A DNA stretch of 64,000 nucleotides, taken from NCBI GenBank assembly GCA_000733355.1, contig JNVV01000010.1, forward strand, positions 724,324 to 788,323, read 5' to 3'. The position numbers and the translations under genes were made by a program. The notes under the pieces are model-generated. The model was not told where the DNA came from and searched no databases. It was given only the letters and a program-made list of their open reading frames with translations. Below are positions 10,326-23,165 of the stretch, one piece after another; the stretch's first letter is position 1, and every line of letters starts with the position of its first letter. This DNA is from Falciphora oryzae. Its lineage: Eukaryota; Ascomycota; Sordariomycetes; Magnaporthales; Magnaporthaceae.

Positions 10326-11113
10326 TAGACGCAGTGCGGAAGCCACGCTCCTCGTCGGATTCCTAAGTCTCCTAGAGAGCGCTAACACTCGGGGAAGATT
10401 AGGGATATTTGGCTCAATCAAGCTATTCCCCTATGTGGGTTTAGTGAGGCCTTGTGGACTCTGGGAGGCATAGTCTCGGAATGAAGGCGTTCAAGTGGAT
10501 ACCATGCGGACGACCATATCTTTTCTCAGGATGTTTTCCCGTGCGGGCTTTGCGATGATATGATACCCAGGCGACTTTGGCTCATAAAATATGGGATTCA
10601 ATAAAACAAAAGACTTTGGTCTTTTCAATAGGTGATCGAGGCGAAACGCATTCGCATAGAAGACATGGAGGAGTCTGGCTTCTAGGTGCATGATTCTAAC
10701 GATACGGCTACTCCAATATCAGGGAATCCTTGGCTGAAAAAAATAGGGGGGAGACGGGAACGATATCCATGTTACAGAAGCCAGCACAAAAACGAGAAGT
10801 AACAAATACCAAACATAGCATTGATCCGGTTCCGTAAGCTCCAATGTCGAACCCGATCTCCTGAGCTTCCAGTACCTCGCGCGACTGAACAAAAGTAAAG
10901 AACACAAAAGGGCACTAGGCTCGAGCGATTTTTTTTTCCTGTTGCCCGCTCGGCCAATATTGGCGAGATCGATCGACAGCAAGATTTGGGGTATTACTCA
11001 TTAAGGGGTAAGGAACCGAGTCCTTTCTCTCGACTCGAGTGCCCTGTAATTCATTCAAGACCACATCATTACGGCCACGGCGTGCCATCGAACAGGGGTC
11101 CGTCCAGGTGATA
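10326..11113. other. Convergent 3' flanks of NAA38 and PIL1
   Basis: 788 bp between converging genes, AT-richer than the coding DNA. An AATAAA hexamer at 10600-10605 on the plus strand could serve NAA38. No gene was recognised. Confidence 0.5.
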
Positions 11114-12618
11114 TCAGGCGTTCATGACCTCCTGTGACCGACCACGGCGCTCACCGTTCATACCCGGCTCGCTGTCAAGGATAGAGTCCCTTTCACGTTC
11201 CCGCAACTCCTCGTCTTCGTCATCCTCGTCATCTTCCATCTCACCATGTCCTGACGAGACCCAGGAGCTGCGGTCGTTGAGAGGTGCGTCCTGGCCCGAG
11301 AGGTCATGTCCCCCCTCGGCGCGGGCCTTGATGTGGTTCCTCCGGCGCTGCGACAGCGTGCGGGCGCGGGTTGATAGCTTGGACGACACGGCGGCGTTCT
11401 GCGTTACCCAGCTGGTGAGAGAGTCCTCGCAGTCCTGAATGATAGCACGGCTGGCCTCGTAGCCGTCGTAGGCCTGGCGCGTCTCGCCCGGGGTGACGGG
11501 GGTGTCGTCGATCAGCTCTAGGAGATGCTTGCCGTAACCGGCGATGATGGCCACCTTCTCGGCGTGCTCGCGCAGGGCATCGAACTGGTAAGTGTAGGCG
11601 GCCTTGATCTTCTCGCGCGTGATGTTGGACAGCTGCGCCTCGGCGACGAGGGACTCGGCCTCGGCGCGCACCAGCTCCTGCTCCAGAACGACTATCTTGG
11701 GCGAGTTCGGCTCCTTGTACTTGAGCTGCGCGATCTGGTCCGTGATCTTTTGCTTCCCTGTTGGTTGTGGCGTGGTTAGTGACTGTGTCACAACCATTCC
11801 ATGGTCTACATCTGCAGAACGCATCTATAGCCATATCTCTGGGCGTGTCTCCAAATGTGCCCAATCGTATCTGATCCGCAGGCGCCTCCACAAACAACGT
11901 ACTGTCTCGGCTCGGCTGGACCGAAGCCTCAATATTCCTGATGCTCTTCATAGTCAGGCGGTATTGGTCGTAGCGGTCGACGTATTGATCCTCCAGCTCG
12001 CCGATCTCGTAAAGAAGCACACCGAGTTTGTCCGTCACGTCCGAGACATCCTCGTCGCCATGCTCGCCCCAGAGAGACAGTTGTTGCTAGAGTGGGGTGG
12101 CCCAAGGGTTCAAGGTTAGCTTCCGGGCTGGCCTAGTTGGGTGGCCTCGATCGGTAGACGTACAGCAACCTCCATACGCTCTTTGGCGACACACTCCAGA
12201 CTGCGCATGACGTTCTTTTCCATCTTGACCAGCTGCGACAGCTTCTTGGCCAAGTCGGGCCCAAAGGCACCGGCGGCGTTCCTCCGAAGCGCATGTCCTG
12301 GAGAGATCGCGACACCTGGTTAGCCCTCCGTCACACCGGAAAAGACGGGCGTTTGCGTGTGCTTGCGGCTGGCGGCTCACCAAAGGGTCCTCGCCCGAAC
12401 AGGCGGCCAGACTTAGTACTAGAAGGCGGCGGTGGAGGGTTCTAGCGATTGCGAGGTTTATCTTGGTCAGCGTCTTTGTTCCGGCCGCGTCGCAAAAGCT
12501 TCGGGGGCTCCCCGTCGGTCCGCTGCGACGAGCCCCAGGGACTGAAGGAATCGGAACCCACCTGGAGCTGCGAGGCGGTCGGCGCCCTCGAATGGCGCAT
12601 AGAGTATGTGCGGTGCAT
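11114..12618 (-). CDS. PIL1: Eisosome core component PIL1/LSP1 (BAR domain)
   Basis: Sphingolipid long-chain-base responsive BAR protein that forms the half-cylinder scaffold of eisosomes under the plasma membrane. Five exons: 12618-12562, 12441-12381, 12297-12164, 12086-11903 and 11757-11114, giving 359 aa. The start MHRTYSMRHSRAPTASQLQ is near-identical to the Pil1 N-terminus that binds membrane. Exon 2 gives the Pro-rich stretch followed by GRLFGRGPF. Exons 3-5 carry the BAR helices (FGPDLAKKLSQLVKMEKNVM, QYVDRYDQYRLTMKSIR, EQELVRAEAESLVAEAQLSN, GYGKHLLELIDDTPVTPGET). The C-terminal tail is acidic and Ser-rich. All five exons join in frame with GT-AG introns. Whether it is PIL1 or its paralogue LSP1 cannot be decided here; filamentous fungi commonly have PilA and PilB. 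Confidence 0.95.
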
Positions 12619-14307
12619 CGTGAAGACGATCGATTTCCGTGGATTCTCCTTGTCGCGCAAGAGACTGTCAATTAAAGCGACCGTTGCGCACCCAGTCAAT
12701 GGCGAGAGAGGCGGAGGTTGAAGGGCAAAGAAAAGCAGCCGATGCTGGAGGAGCTACGCCGCGCTGTGTGGGGCTGGCTGGTTGTGCTGGGCTGCGACGC
12801 CGCACGAGCTTGTGCCTGACGACGTCACCTCAGCGCCGCAAGGGGAAAGGTACCTTCTTTGGTGATAAAAATTCAGCGACAAAAGACTCCGGTGGGAAGA
12901 AGGTGCTTGAAAGCTAGGCGCGCACACGATACTACACAGAGCCGAAACCGAGGCGGTGATACAATTGTATAGAAGATCAAGCGGAAAAACTTAGGGGACT
13001 ACAAGCCAAGGGTAAAAAGTGCGCGGCTTTCCAAAAAGAAGTGTTGACGGCTCGCCCGGAGGGGGTGAGGGGTATCGTATGTGTATTTTCCCTCTTATTC
13101 TGTTCTTTCTAGAAGGCGAACGGAGGATGCGATTTCAAAAAGACTGTTGGTGTTTACAAGGTATATGTAGGAGCAAACACGATGGGCGGCGGTGGTGTCG
13201 GGCTGTTTCTCTTTGGAATTGATCTGACGACAAACAGGCCCAAAAGGTCCAGGCCAGACACAAAGAGCCATATTTGGCTGCCTTCGCCGACGTCATCTCA
13301 TCGCTGGCGCGAGAGACATTTGGGGGAATGGCGCCCCCGTTTCCGCCACTCTGACCCGCTCTCGACGCTAGCCGCAGCGGGCTGTGCAGGGCGCTCGCCC
13401 ATCTCCAGGGGTCTCCTCCCTCGCCAGAGTTGCCCACGATGTGCCTGTCAGCGCCCGATCTCCACCGCCCACACATTCCTGTCCGGCAGCTTCCGCCCTG
13501 CAGGGCCACAGGGCTTCAGGATCTCACATCGACAGCGTCTGGTTTGCTGGCCGTGTCGGTGTCCTGCGTCTGCGCGCAGGGGTATGTCACCTAGATACAC
13601 GGATGCTCTGGTGCTTGTTGCCCGGCTCCCCAGCTAGCCTGAGCTCGTGTCATGTTGAGTTGACGTAGCTTTTCGATCAAAGCCCTGGAGCACCAGATCA
13701 CGGACTGCACGGGATCCCGGCTGTGGAAACACAAGACAAAGAACCACAACTGTACAAGAGAATCCAATAGAATCGACTGATATGTTACATGGACTTGTCT
13801 TCTATTTGAGCATTGTGTTGCCAGAGACGAGACCAACGTGAGCACGCGGGCAGCTCGAGCTGCGATGCGACATGACAATATCAACCACTCAGCAATCCAT
13901 CCATCCTTTGCCAAAGCAGCCGATTGTACCTGCCTAATCGGACGCAATTCAGTTGACAACCATATGCCTGGCATGAGTGGGGCGCAGCGTGGGGCCATTA
14001 TCGATGGGCCCCGAATGGGCCAGCGCCAGGCCATTCACTGAACTAAACGCGTATAACGGAGCCACAGCCAGGAAGCTACGCGTCGCAAGCGCATGGCCGT
14101 CCCAGCAGAAAGCCACCTACCCCCTACCGACATAGCATCAATAGCTTGACGACGATCCTCCACGGCCACTGCGCTCCTGCTCTCTTCATATCGGGAAGGG
14201 GAAGTTGACGCCCTCAAATGTGTCGGGCGGCGTGATTTCCCAAGGTCCGCGCGCCTTCGCGTTTCTTTCCCCTTCCAGCCCGTGCGCTTCCAGTCGGCCG
14301 CCGAGCC
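12619..14307. promoter_or_regulatory. Divergent promoter region PIL1 / KMT6
   Basis: 1.7 kb between divergent start codons. It should hold both promoters and 5' UTRs; no conserved frame or RNA gene was recognised. It is long for a shared promoter, so an undetected non-coding transcript is possible. Confidence 0.5.
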
Positions 14308-17300
14308 ATGCCTCCCATCGAGGTTTACGAGATCTCCGACGACTCGGATGAGGAGACTGCCTTCCGACAGAAGGCTCAGGGGCGCGCCCACGCCCACGCC
14401 CACGCCCAGTCCCAGGCAGAGGCCCAGATCCAGGCTCAGCTGCAGCTGCGCGAATCCCGTCCCCGCCACCCCTCGCAGCCGCTGGGCGCTCCCTCTCGCA
14501 GCGAGAATGTCCAGCGCAGGGACAGGCACGTGATCGGATCCCGCTCGCCGCCACGGCCGGGCTACGGCCCCTCGACGGCGCACCCGAGGGAGGCCGTCAT
14601 CGCTAAAGCGAACATGGGCGGTCACCCTGGCCCTATCATGCCACCAACGAGGCCGGCTCCTCCCCCGAGTGCTGCGCCGCAGCGGGGGACCGTCGCCCTT
14701 TCCGGCCAGGAGCCTGGCGGCCCGCGGTCCAAGGGCCCAGACCACCAAAAGACGCCCCCGAGAGCGCCGCCGCTTGCTTCAGGGCGCCCCGGCAGTGCCA
14801 AGAAAGCCAGTGCTACTGCAAGGAGTCCCGACGGCCCCGCGGACTCTATTGTCGCCAGAGAGGCTCCCTGGCCTGCCGAGCCCAGAGCACCCGTCGCTAG
14901 GGCACCCGTCGCCAGGGATGTAAAGGTCACTGTTGACACGATAGAGGCAAAAGAGGCCTCGGCCCCGCGCCCTATCGAGCCCAAACACGGTTTTGTGCCT
15001 ATCCAACCTCTGCCACGGAAACCCACCGCCGACGCGGGGGAACGCTCTCCAAGTACCCTCGCCACGCCCAAGAAGGCCACCGAGGCTGCCACGGGCCCTG
15101 GCGCCGTTGCATCTCCTAGGGCGCCCGACCCGACATCACCTCAGAGCATCGAGACTAGGTTGCGCGGCATGATCCCTCAAATCCGCCAGGATCACGCCAG
15201 GCTGGCCGTCTACTGCCTAGAAAACTCGTTCCTGGGGCTGCGCGAAAGCCAGCGCCATGTCTCGGCGACAGACCACTTTCTAGACATGAGGGCCACAGAG
15301 GTGGACGTCAATATCAAAGATCACTTTAGCATGAAGGTCAAGCTGAAACAGCATGGCCGAGAGCACGGCAAAGGCAAGGTGGACAACCGCCTCTGCCGAT
15401 ATCGCGTCGTCTGCATCAAGACGGACAAGCAGGCCGTCCCGCCCTACCGCTTCCACCACGTGGATATCCAGAAGAACATCTTGACCCCCAATGCCATGCT
15501 CAAGTTCATCCCCCACCTCAGGGACATGGAAGCATCAGAGGAAAAGATATTCCAGCTGTGGGTCCATGAGCTGCAAGAGATGGATCAGAAATCGGGGTTC
15601 AATACTCTGAAACAGCAGGACCGGGTCAGCAAGATCAAGCGGGACGAGCTGGCGGCCACTGTCTTTCTTTACCTGGACCAGTGGCTCGAAGATCTCAAGA
15701 TTGGCTGCTCACGAGATATGCTTCTCGAGTATCTGACCAGAATCGAGGATCCCGAAGACGAGACCGTGGTTCAGGAGCGCTTCCAAGGGACCATGGCCCA
15801 AAAGTTCACAGTCGCGTTCGGACGAGCTTTCAAGGACAAACTATCGCTCAGAGATGTCCTTAAGCTGGACGAGAACTGGGAGAATTGGCTCGACAAGGCA
15901 CGGGCGGCCGACGATCCCAATTCTCAGAACGACTCCCAGAAGACTCAGCAGAAAGAGTCACTGCTCAAGGCTGCCGAGGACTGGCTGACTAGCTACACTT
16001 CACTGGGCTGTCTGATCTGCTTCAACCACTCGTGTGAGCACGGCGAGTACATGCACGACAACCACCGCCGGGCCTATTCGCTCGACCAGACAGGCGGCCT
16101 GGATATCGCTCTCAAGAAGCGACGGGCACAGGCGAGGCGGAAGCAGCTGCAACAACACGCCTCCCCGCGGTATAGAAAGCCGTCAATAGGGTGCCCAAAC
16201 AGGTGCTACACCCAGTACAACACTGGAAACCAGTACCATGCCATGCGGGAGTGGAAGGACAACGAGAGGATGCTGCTCAAGACCATGTACCTGGTACTTG
16301 GGGAGGCGGGCAGCATAAGACCGCAGTGTCTGACGGCGATGCTCCTAGACAGACCCTGCTTCGAGACTCACAGGGAGATGCTGCGGCTAGAGCTCAAGAT
16401 GCCCCCGCAGCTTGAGGCCCCCGAGAGCGGCGACGTGCCCCGGCCGGTCAAGCCGCTGAGCTGGTATGACCGGAACCGCAAGGTGCTGCAGGGTGACTGG
16501 AAAGACCATACCAAGGCGTACGAGGCGCCTCGGTTCGAGTCGCACGATCCGTGCATCCACGATGGCCCTTGCACGGTCGCCAACGGCTGTGGGTGCGCCA
16601 AGTTGGGTGTCTTCTGCGAACATTTCTGCCGCTGTGAAGCCGAGACGTGCCCGCTAAAGTTCACGGGCTGCGCCTGCCACGGCTCTGGAAAGACGTGCCT
16701 AGAAACACACCGCCAGGGGGCGAAGCCGTGCATCTGCATCCTGCTCAACCGCGAATGCGACCCGGTCTTGTGCCAGGGGTGCGGAGTGAGGGAACGCGCG
16801 GATCCCGAGAACCAATTTGACGAGGCGCTGCACGCCACCGGCTGCCAGAACTGCGCGCTCCAGCGTGCTGTCTCCAAGCCCGTCTGCCTGGGCGAGTCGC
16901 AGCTCGACGGCTGCGGCTACGGTTTGTTCACGGCCGTGGATATCGCCGAAGGCGAGTTCATCCTCGAGTATGTGGGCGAGCTGATCGAGCACGACGAGGG
17001 CGTGCGGCGAGAGGCACGGCGCGGTAACGTGTTCGACGAGAGCGAAAACGTTTCGTATCTCTTCACTTTGCTCGAGGACGACGGCATATGGGTCGACGCG
17101 GCCGTGTACGGAAACCTGAGCCGCTACATGAACCACGCCGAGCAGGGCAAGAAGAGCTGCAATGTCGTGCCCAAGATTGTATACGTCAACGGCGAATTCC
17201 GCATCCGCTTCACTGCCCAGCGCGACATCAAGGCCGGCGAAGAGCTCTTCTTTAACTACGGCGAGAACTTCCCCAACCTTACCAAGAAGCGGCTCGAGGA

Positions 17301-17979
17301 CAAGGCCGAAGACACTAATGGTGGCGACGCTTTTGACATGACTGCGGACGGAGGCGATGAGGATGACTTTGTGGGCGGGTCGGCGGCGGCCTCCAAGAAG
17401 GCTCAGCCCCGCAAAAAGCCGGGCCCCAAACCGAGCAAAGGCAAGCGAGGGGGCGCCCGTCCGGGCGCCGGTAGGAAACCCAACAGTGCTAAGAACCTCG
17501 GTGGGGTCCAACAGACCAAGTCAGCGACAGGAGCGGCAGCAGCAGCAGCCGCCCCAAAAACGAGGAAAAAGCCAGGCCCCAAGCCTCGTCAGGGGGCCCG
17601 CAAGGAAGCACCGCCCTCAAAACCCCTCCAGCAGGCATGGGGCCGCGAGGAGCAGGATAATGAGTCGGAACGCGGCATCCGCGCAGACTCAGTGCGTGAT
17701 GACGACGGGGGCATGGACGAGATCGAGGACGACGACGACGAGCCCCACCAGCTGCGGCAGCGTAGGGGCCTGGCGGGAGCCAGCAGCGGTGCCACGAGGC
17801 GCAGCAAGCGCAAGATGGAAGATGACGAAGAGGACGACGACTACGAGGATGGCGGCGGCTCGGACAGCAACACCAACAGCCGAGGGAGGCCGACCCGCCG
17901 CGCGGTTAAGAGATCCCGCGGCGAGGCTGACGCCTCATCCTCGTCGACTGCGGCAGCGGCATCCAAGAAGCAAAAGGGT

Positions 17980-18018
<39 letters not shown>

Positions 18019-18297
18019 TTCAACGGCGCCACCACGACTGGGCGTTTCGTCTACAACGGCGATGCGTATGATTTCACCGATCATAAACCTGCCCATTCAA
18101 GGCTGGCGGCTGGGGGGTCCGTTGTGGCTGCCAGCAGAACCGAGTCCGCCGAGATCGCCGATAGCGTTGAGGGCAGCGCTAGGCTCGACGACAACGCCAA
18201 CGCCAGCAGCGGCGAGGACGATCAGGAAGATGAGGACGAGGACGACGTCATTGACCGCTCGCGCCGCAACCGGCGACGCCCCGCCAGGTATGAATAA
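14308..18297 (+). CDS. KMT6: Histone H3K27 methyltransferase KMT6 / Enhancer of zeste (PRC2)
   Basis: Catalytic subunit of Polycomb repressive complex 2, which trimethylates H3 lysine 27 in facultative heterochromatin. Intronless frame of 1329 aa. The N-terminus MPPIEVYEISDDSDEE is followed by a disordered Pro/Ala-rich region to about residue 270. Middle parts with EZH-type sequence follow. A cysteine-rich CXC (pre-SET) region lies at about 749-855 (CIHDGPC, GCGCAKLGVFCEHFCRC, CQNC). The SET domain lies at about 860-990 (GYGLFTAVDI, EFILEYVGELI, RYMNHAEQ, GEELFFNYGENFPN). There is no post-SET cysteine cluster, as expected for E(z). The C-terminal tail of about 320 residues has two KKPGPKP motifs, acidic blocks and a 13-residue poly-Ala tract. 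The tail looks longer than in many relatives. Faces PIL1 divergently. Confidence 0.95.
17980..18018 (+). repeat. (GCC)13 microsatellite encoding poly-Ala in KMT6
   Basis: Thirteen uninterrupted GCC triplets encode 13 alanines in the KMT6 C-terminal tail. Such pure triplet runs are prone to length change without breaking the frame. Confidence 0.95.
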
Positions 18298-20058
18298 GAG
18301 CGAGGGCGCATGTAGTGCTGTCCTACATCTACTGGGCCTTCCCTCGGCGAAGGCGGTCGCTGGGCTTGCCCCAAGCTGACGCCCTTTCGGCGATGCCTAC
18401 ACACGTGATACATCGCCAGCCGAAACCGCCTCGGCGGCCACTGCGACATCCCTCGACACGCTTGGCCTCTAATACCGTCAACTCCCCGAGACCCACGTTT
18501 GATCTTTCAACATTTGAACACCCTTTTCTCGAGAGACATGGCTCTTGAAAGGCTACACTTCTTGTTATACCCTCCCTTTGTGCTGGTGAACGGCCGGTGT
18601 GCAGAAGAAGCCAGCAAGGGCAGAGGGAGGAACACAAAGATGAGACGAGGATGGAATCATTGCTTTGTAGTCTTAATCGGCCATCCTTTTTAGCCGTCTC
18701 TGTTCATTCTTTTTGCGTCTGGTCATTCACGTCGCTGTGTTTTCTCTCTCACATAGATCAGCGGAAAACGGCGTTCAGGGTAGATTCAACACGGGCGGGT
18801 TTGTTCTTGCACTTCCACATCGGAGACGTCGGGTGCTATGTCACCTGTATCTTAATCTTGATTGCCACGGGGCTGTTTACCACTATCGGTGGCTATGAAT
18901 CACGTTTGGTCGTTTTGCACAGCCATGCTCCATACCATACCTCGTCTCTTATAAGAAAAGCTGATGCCAGACAACTCGTCCTCCTCGCGGGGGCGGAGAT
19001 GTCTAGAATATCCAGGGGGCGGTCAACATGCACGCCTCTCCAGCTTGGTGGTACCAATCATTCACCCACGCCTTATCCCCGGCATTCGTCGAGCCCAGTC
19101 GACTACATTTTCGTTTTACGTTTTGGCGAATTCCCCAGATCGCAACAGGCCCTTCCAGCGTCTTGGCTTCGAACGGTTTTCCGGTTTATTATTGGCGGCG
19201 GTCCGAGTTTAGTAGTCTGCTTTCTCGTTCTCCCCTCCCCCTTCTCCCTCTCGATTTCCTCTTTTCTTCTTGCCCTGTGCCCGCTTCCGCTCCGCCGGCG
19301 CGAGCCAAAGGCGGACGAACCTCCGTAAAAGAACAAATTCTCTCCTACAGGTCTCCCCCCGGTGTCTTTCAACCGGGTGTTTCCTAAATTTGACAGAACC
19401 TGGACGCCCCCCTCCCGTTCCCCTTTCCTTTTGACTCCTTTGAAAATAAGGCCAAAACCATAACACGCTTCACCTCTTTCTTCGTCTGCTGTGTGAAATT
19501 TCTCTCTCCCCCCTGCCTAAAGCGCGGGTTAGGATCACGTGCTCAACGGCTGCTTCCTTGTACAGGATATATCAAACTACCTCCCCTTTCTCCCCCACAA
19601 GACTGTCCTTACAGCGCCCGTGCTTCCCTGGGACTGCGGAGGAGCGACAGTCGCTTCGAGCCTCCCGCGGTTTTCACGCCGGGAAGGACGAGAGCGGACG
19701 GAGCTCTCCGGGATGTCGATTCGGTTCCGCGAATCGACTCGTGGGATCGACCAGGTCGGAGTCGACCAGCTGACTCGAGTCCTTGGCCCAAGACGCCATA
19801 CCCATTCCGATTGCTTGTTTCATCAGTCTCTCTCTCTCTTTTTTTTTCTCCGGTTTTCTTCTGTGTTTGCTCCCCGTTGCTGTGTTTCCGTAGTCGGTTG
19901 CTTCTCCGAGGACGTGCCGAGGAACAAGGACGAGACAGCACGCCCGACTCATGTGCTGGTGAAGCTTTCGGGAAAACGCTGCTGCTCTCCAGTCCAGGCT
20001 TCTTGCTTCCGCCACAGATCGTGACACACAATCTTCCACCAGAACTCTCACACGGTAA
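18298..20058. other. Convergent 3' flanks of KMT6 and PPZ-type phosphatase
   Basis: 1.76 kb between converging genes, rich in pyrimidine tracts on the plus strand (around 19210-19270 and 19820-19870). Several frames of 150-240 codons occur but lack domains, and they overlap each other. Nothing was recognised beyond UTR-like sequence. Confidence 0.5.
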
Positions 20059-21876
20059 TTATACACTTTGGGGGTAGACACTCGCGGGCTGTTGGTCACC
20101 GTGGATACTGTGGTCAGCGAGTAGCTCGTCATCATGGTTTAGTGCCTTGTTCGCCCAGACAGAGTCCCTGTCCAGCTTTCGGTGTGGGTGAGAGCTTACC
20201 GGGCTGTTGAGCATGTGCTGACGCTTGTTTCTGCCCTTCTTAATGTGGCTCTTCAGAGCGTTGGAGTCCAGAGGCTTGAGCAGTTCGAAGCTGCACAGCA
20301 ACTCCGACGACACAGACATGACGGCGCCCCAGTTATCGAATTCGCCGCAGTACTAGAAAGAGAGAAAGAAGTCGGTCAACACCAATGTCAAACATCCCAG
20401 GCCCCAAGCCCATATATGGAGGAAGGCTGGGGACCAAAGAGCACTCGGTGGGGATACACTCACGTTTGGAGCACTGAAGACGGTCACCAGCACACGATCG
20501 TTGAAGAATTCGTAACCGTCCTCTACAACCATGTGGGCTCGGCATACGAGGTCGAAATCGTGGTGGGCAAGGAACTCGGTGATGACCTTCTTGCCGAAGC
20601 AATAGCTAACTCCACGCTCGTTGGCTTCCCAGTCTTGTTCCATGTCGGCCGGGTCAGACCACAGTAGGTCGTTGAGGAGACCGTAGTCCGGGACGTCGGT
20701 GGGGCGCGCAATGTTGCGGATGTCGTCCATGTGACTCAGCGTCGGCGAGAGGCCACCGTGGACGCAGAAGATCTTGCCGGCCACAATGGCGGCGATGGGA
20801 AGCGTGTTGAAGGTGTCGACAAAGGTCTTCCACACCTTGACGTTACAGCGGCGCTTGCACTCGTCGTAGAAGCCGTAGACGCGAGTCACGTTGGCGCACT
20901 CGTGGTTGCCGCGGAGCAAGAAGAAATTCTCGGGGTACTTGAGTTTGTAGCAGAGCAGCAGCAGTATGGTCTCGAGCGACTGCTTGCCCCGATCGACATA
21001 ATCGCCAAGGAAGAGGAAGTTGGCCGAGGGCGGGAAGCCGCACATCTCAAACATGCGGATCAGGTCCGTGTACTGGCCGTGGACGTCGCCGACAATCTTG
21101 ACGGGCGCGTCGAGTTCCAGGAGGGCCGGCTGAGAAAGGAAGCACTCGCGCGCGCGGTGGCAGATGGCGGCGATCTCGGCGTTCCGGAGGCAGACGCTCT
21201 TGGTCACCTTGCCCGCGTACGCGGCGTCCAGCAGACGCTTGATGAAATCGTCCAGGTCAATGTCCTTGATGTCGCTCATGGCCACCCCATCGTCCTTCGG
21301 GTTGGGCGACCCGACAGCGGACTTGATGGGGTTAGGCGCGTCTTCTCGCTTGACCAGGATCGACTGGCCGGGTCCTTGGCCCTGGGAGGCGGGGTTGGCA
21401 ACGCCCGAGGGCGGCTGGTCCGACACGTGGTCGACCTCTCCGGAAGCCTGGGCGGCGCGCACGTCGTGAATGCCGCTCGACTTTGCCGACGAGTGGACCG
21501 GGGAGGGGGGCGGCAGGGACTCGTTGAACGGAGATATGACTGAGTCGGCCGGGGAAAAGACGGAGAAGTTGGGGTCGACATTGGTATCGACACGGGTGGC
21601 ACGCGCCAGGGCGGCCTTGGTATTGCTCTTGGCATCGGCGTCGGCCTTGTCGTTGGAGTCGCCGTTGGGTAGGACGGTCGAGTTTCGCGGGCTGTCTGTG
21701 CGGCCAGAGCCCGGGATCTTTGATCTCAACGAGCGGAAGGAGCGCGAGGACTCCTTGGTGTCGGAGCGGCTGAAGGAAGGATACGACTGCAGGCCGCCGT
21801 CCGGGCTCCTGTCGCCAGACGCCGACCTTGAGGAGCTGCCTCCGCCGCCTCCCTCTTTCGAGCTGGAGTTGCCCAT
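20059..21876 (-). CDS. PPZ1: Serine/threonine phosphatase PPZ (PP1-like, Pzl-1)
   Basis: Fungal-specific PP1-like phosphatase, regulator of ion homeostasis and cell integrity, usually plasma-membrane associated. Exons 21876-20464, 20352-20200 and 20088-20059 give 531 aa. MGNSSSKEG provides a myristoylation glycine. Residues about 1-200 are a Ser/Gly-rich disordered extension typical of PPZ and absent from PP1. The catalytic domain (about 200-505) shows the metal motifs [17 protein letters not shown] and RGNHE, plus HGGLSP and SAPNYCGEFDN; the last motif is formed by joining exons 1 and 2. The third exon encodes only nine residues (PASVYPQSV) and the stop; its acceptor is CCAACAG. If that intron were retained the frame would still reach the same stop with 37 extra residues. 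Identity as PPZ rests on the myristoylated Ser-rich extension. Confidence 0.95.
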
Positions 21877-23084
21877 GGTGTGGTTGTGTGGTGAGCCGCG
21901 TCCAAGCTTGCGGGGGTCGGCGGAAAGAAATAATAGATAGATAATGTGGGCGGTTCGTTGTGGTAGTTGTAGGGGTGGTGAGGGGTGGCAAAAACGGCGC
22001 GCGCGTTCGGTGGACTCTTGAGGTCAGCCTTTACTTGATGAGCCGACGCAGCCTGGCGCGACGCCCGTCTTCGCCAAGAGGTTATGATGGAGTAATCGAT
22101 ATCTTGTGCCGTATGCTGTCCAGAACCGGTATTAGGGAGGATGGTAAAGGTGCTCAAGAGCACACAGCAGCGCGACCGGGGGAAAACGAGGGTTCAGTAT
22201 TTTCTCCGTGATTGAAAGCTTGGCACGGGGCCGGTCGAACTATGCTGGAGAGGCTAGGCCGGTAGGCGGGAGGCTGGCGAGCAGGCCGAGGGGCCGATTG
22301 CTCTGGAGGGCTCGGTCGTGTGCCGCTATCGACGAATTGTCGGCCGGAGGAGGACAGGCAGAGGCAGAGGACGAGGAGGAGGGTGAGCGTGCCGAGTTAA
22401 CCGGATTGAAGGCGCAGCAGCAGCAGCAGGATAACGAGCGAAGGAGAGAGCCGCAGGGGCGGGTGCTCGGCAAAAAGAGAATTCGGGCGCAGCAGTCGAA
22501 GGGGCCGACGCACGAGGCAAAGCAAGCGACGAGGGATTGGTGCTGCCGGGCCAGGACGAGGACGCGATCTGAGTGGGCCGGCTCCTTGTCTTGTTGTTGT
22601 AGCAGTAGATGACGGAGGCTCGTTCGTGTGGGCGATCGGTACGCAGGAGGTATTTTGGTGCGGGTCGGTTGGTCGGCGTGGGCAGCAGCAGTGTTGGCTG
22701 GCTGGCCTCTTGGGCTCGTTCGACTATGCCCACTTTGGGCCGGCGGCTTTGGGGGCCTGTTCGACCCCTGGCGCGCGTGGATGTGGGGGCGCTGCCTGTG
22801 CAAGACGATAGGAAATGATACGTCAGCCTCGCTCCCTGGTGATTCTTTTGTCCGGCCTCCTAATTATATATGTATATATATATTCTTTCTTGTTCCATGG
22901 CGTCGAGTCCGCTTGTTCGCCCCTGGTGCGTAGCGGTTGCATGGAGTGCAGCAGCGTGAGGAAACCAAGGTTGGAGTTGAGGCCTTGTACCTTAGCCCGG
23001 CGGATTGACAGGCACACACCAACCCCGGAAACCCACCACCGGGGGCACCACACTCGCCCACACGCCCAGCCATCGCTGGACTTG

Positions 23085-23165
23085 GCCACACACTTCACAG
23101 ACACCAGGCCTTCAGACACACACACTCACACACAGGCTGGAGACACACGCACACTCACGCGCCAC
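23085..23165. repeat. CA/ACAC-rich simple repeat
   Basis: Imperfect (CA)n tract with interruptions (cacacacactcacacacag and similar). No function is implied. Confidence 0.7.

Noticed and set aside
10840..10910. Possible tRNA-like TCGAACCC sequence
   Set aside because: The flanking sequence does not form acceptor or anticodon stems.
22208..22803. Overlapping frames of 134-187 codons near the PPZ promoter
   Set aside because: Arg/Ser/Pro or Gln-rich low complexity on both strands, no splice or domain support; likely 5' UTR/promoter sequence.
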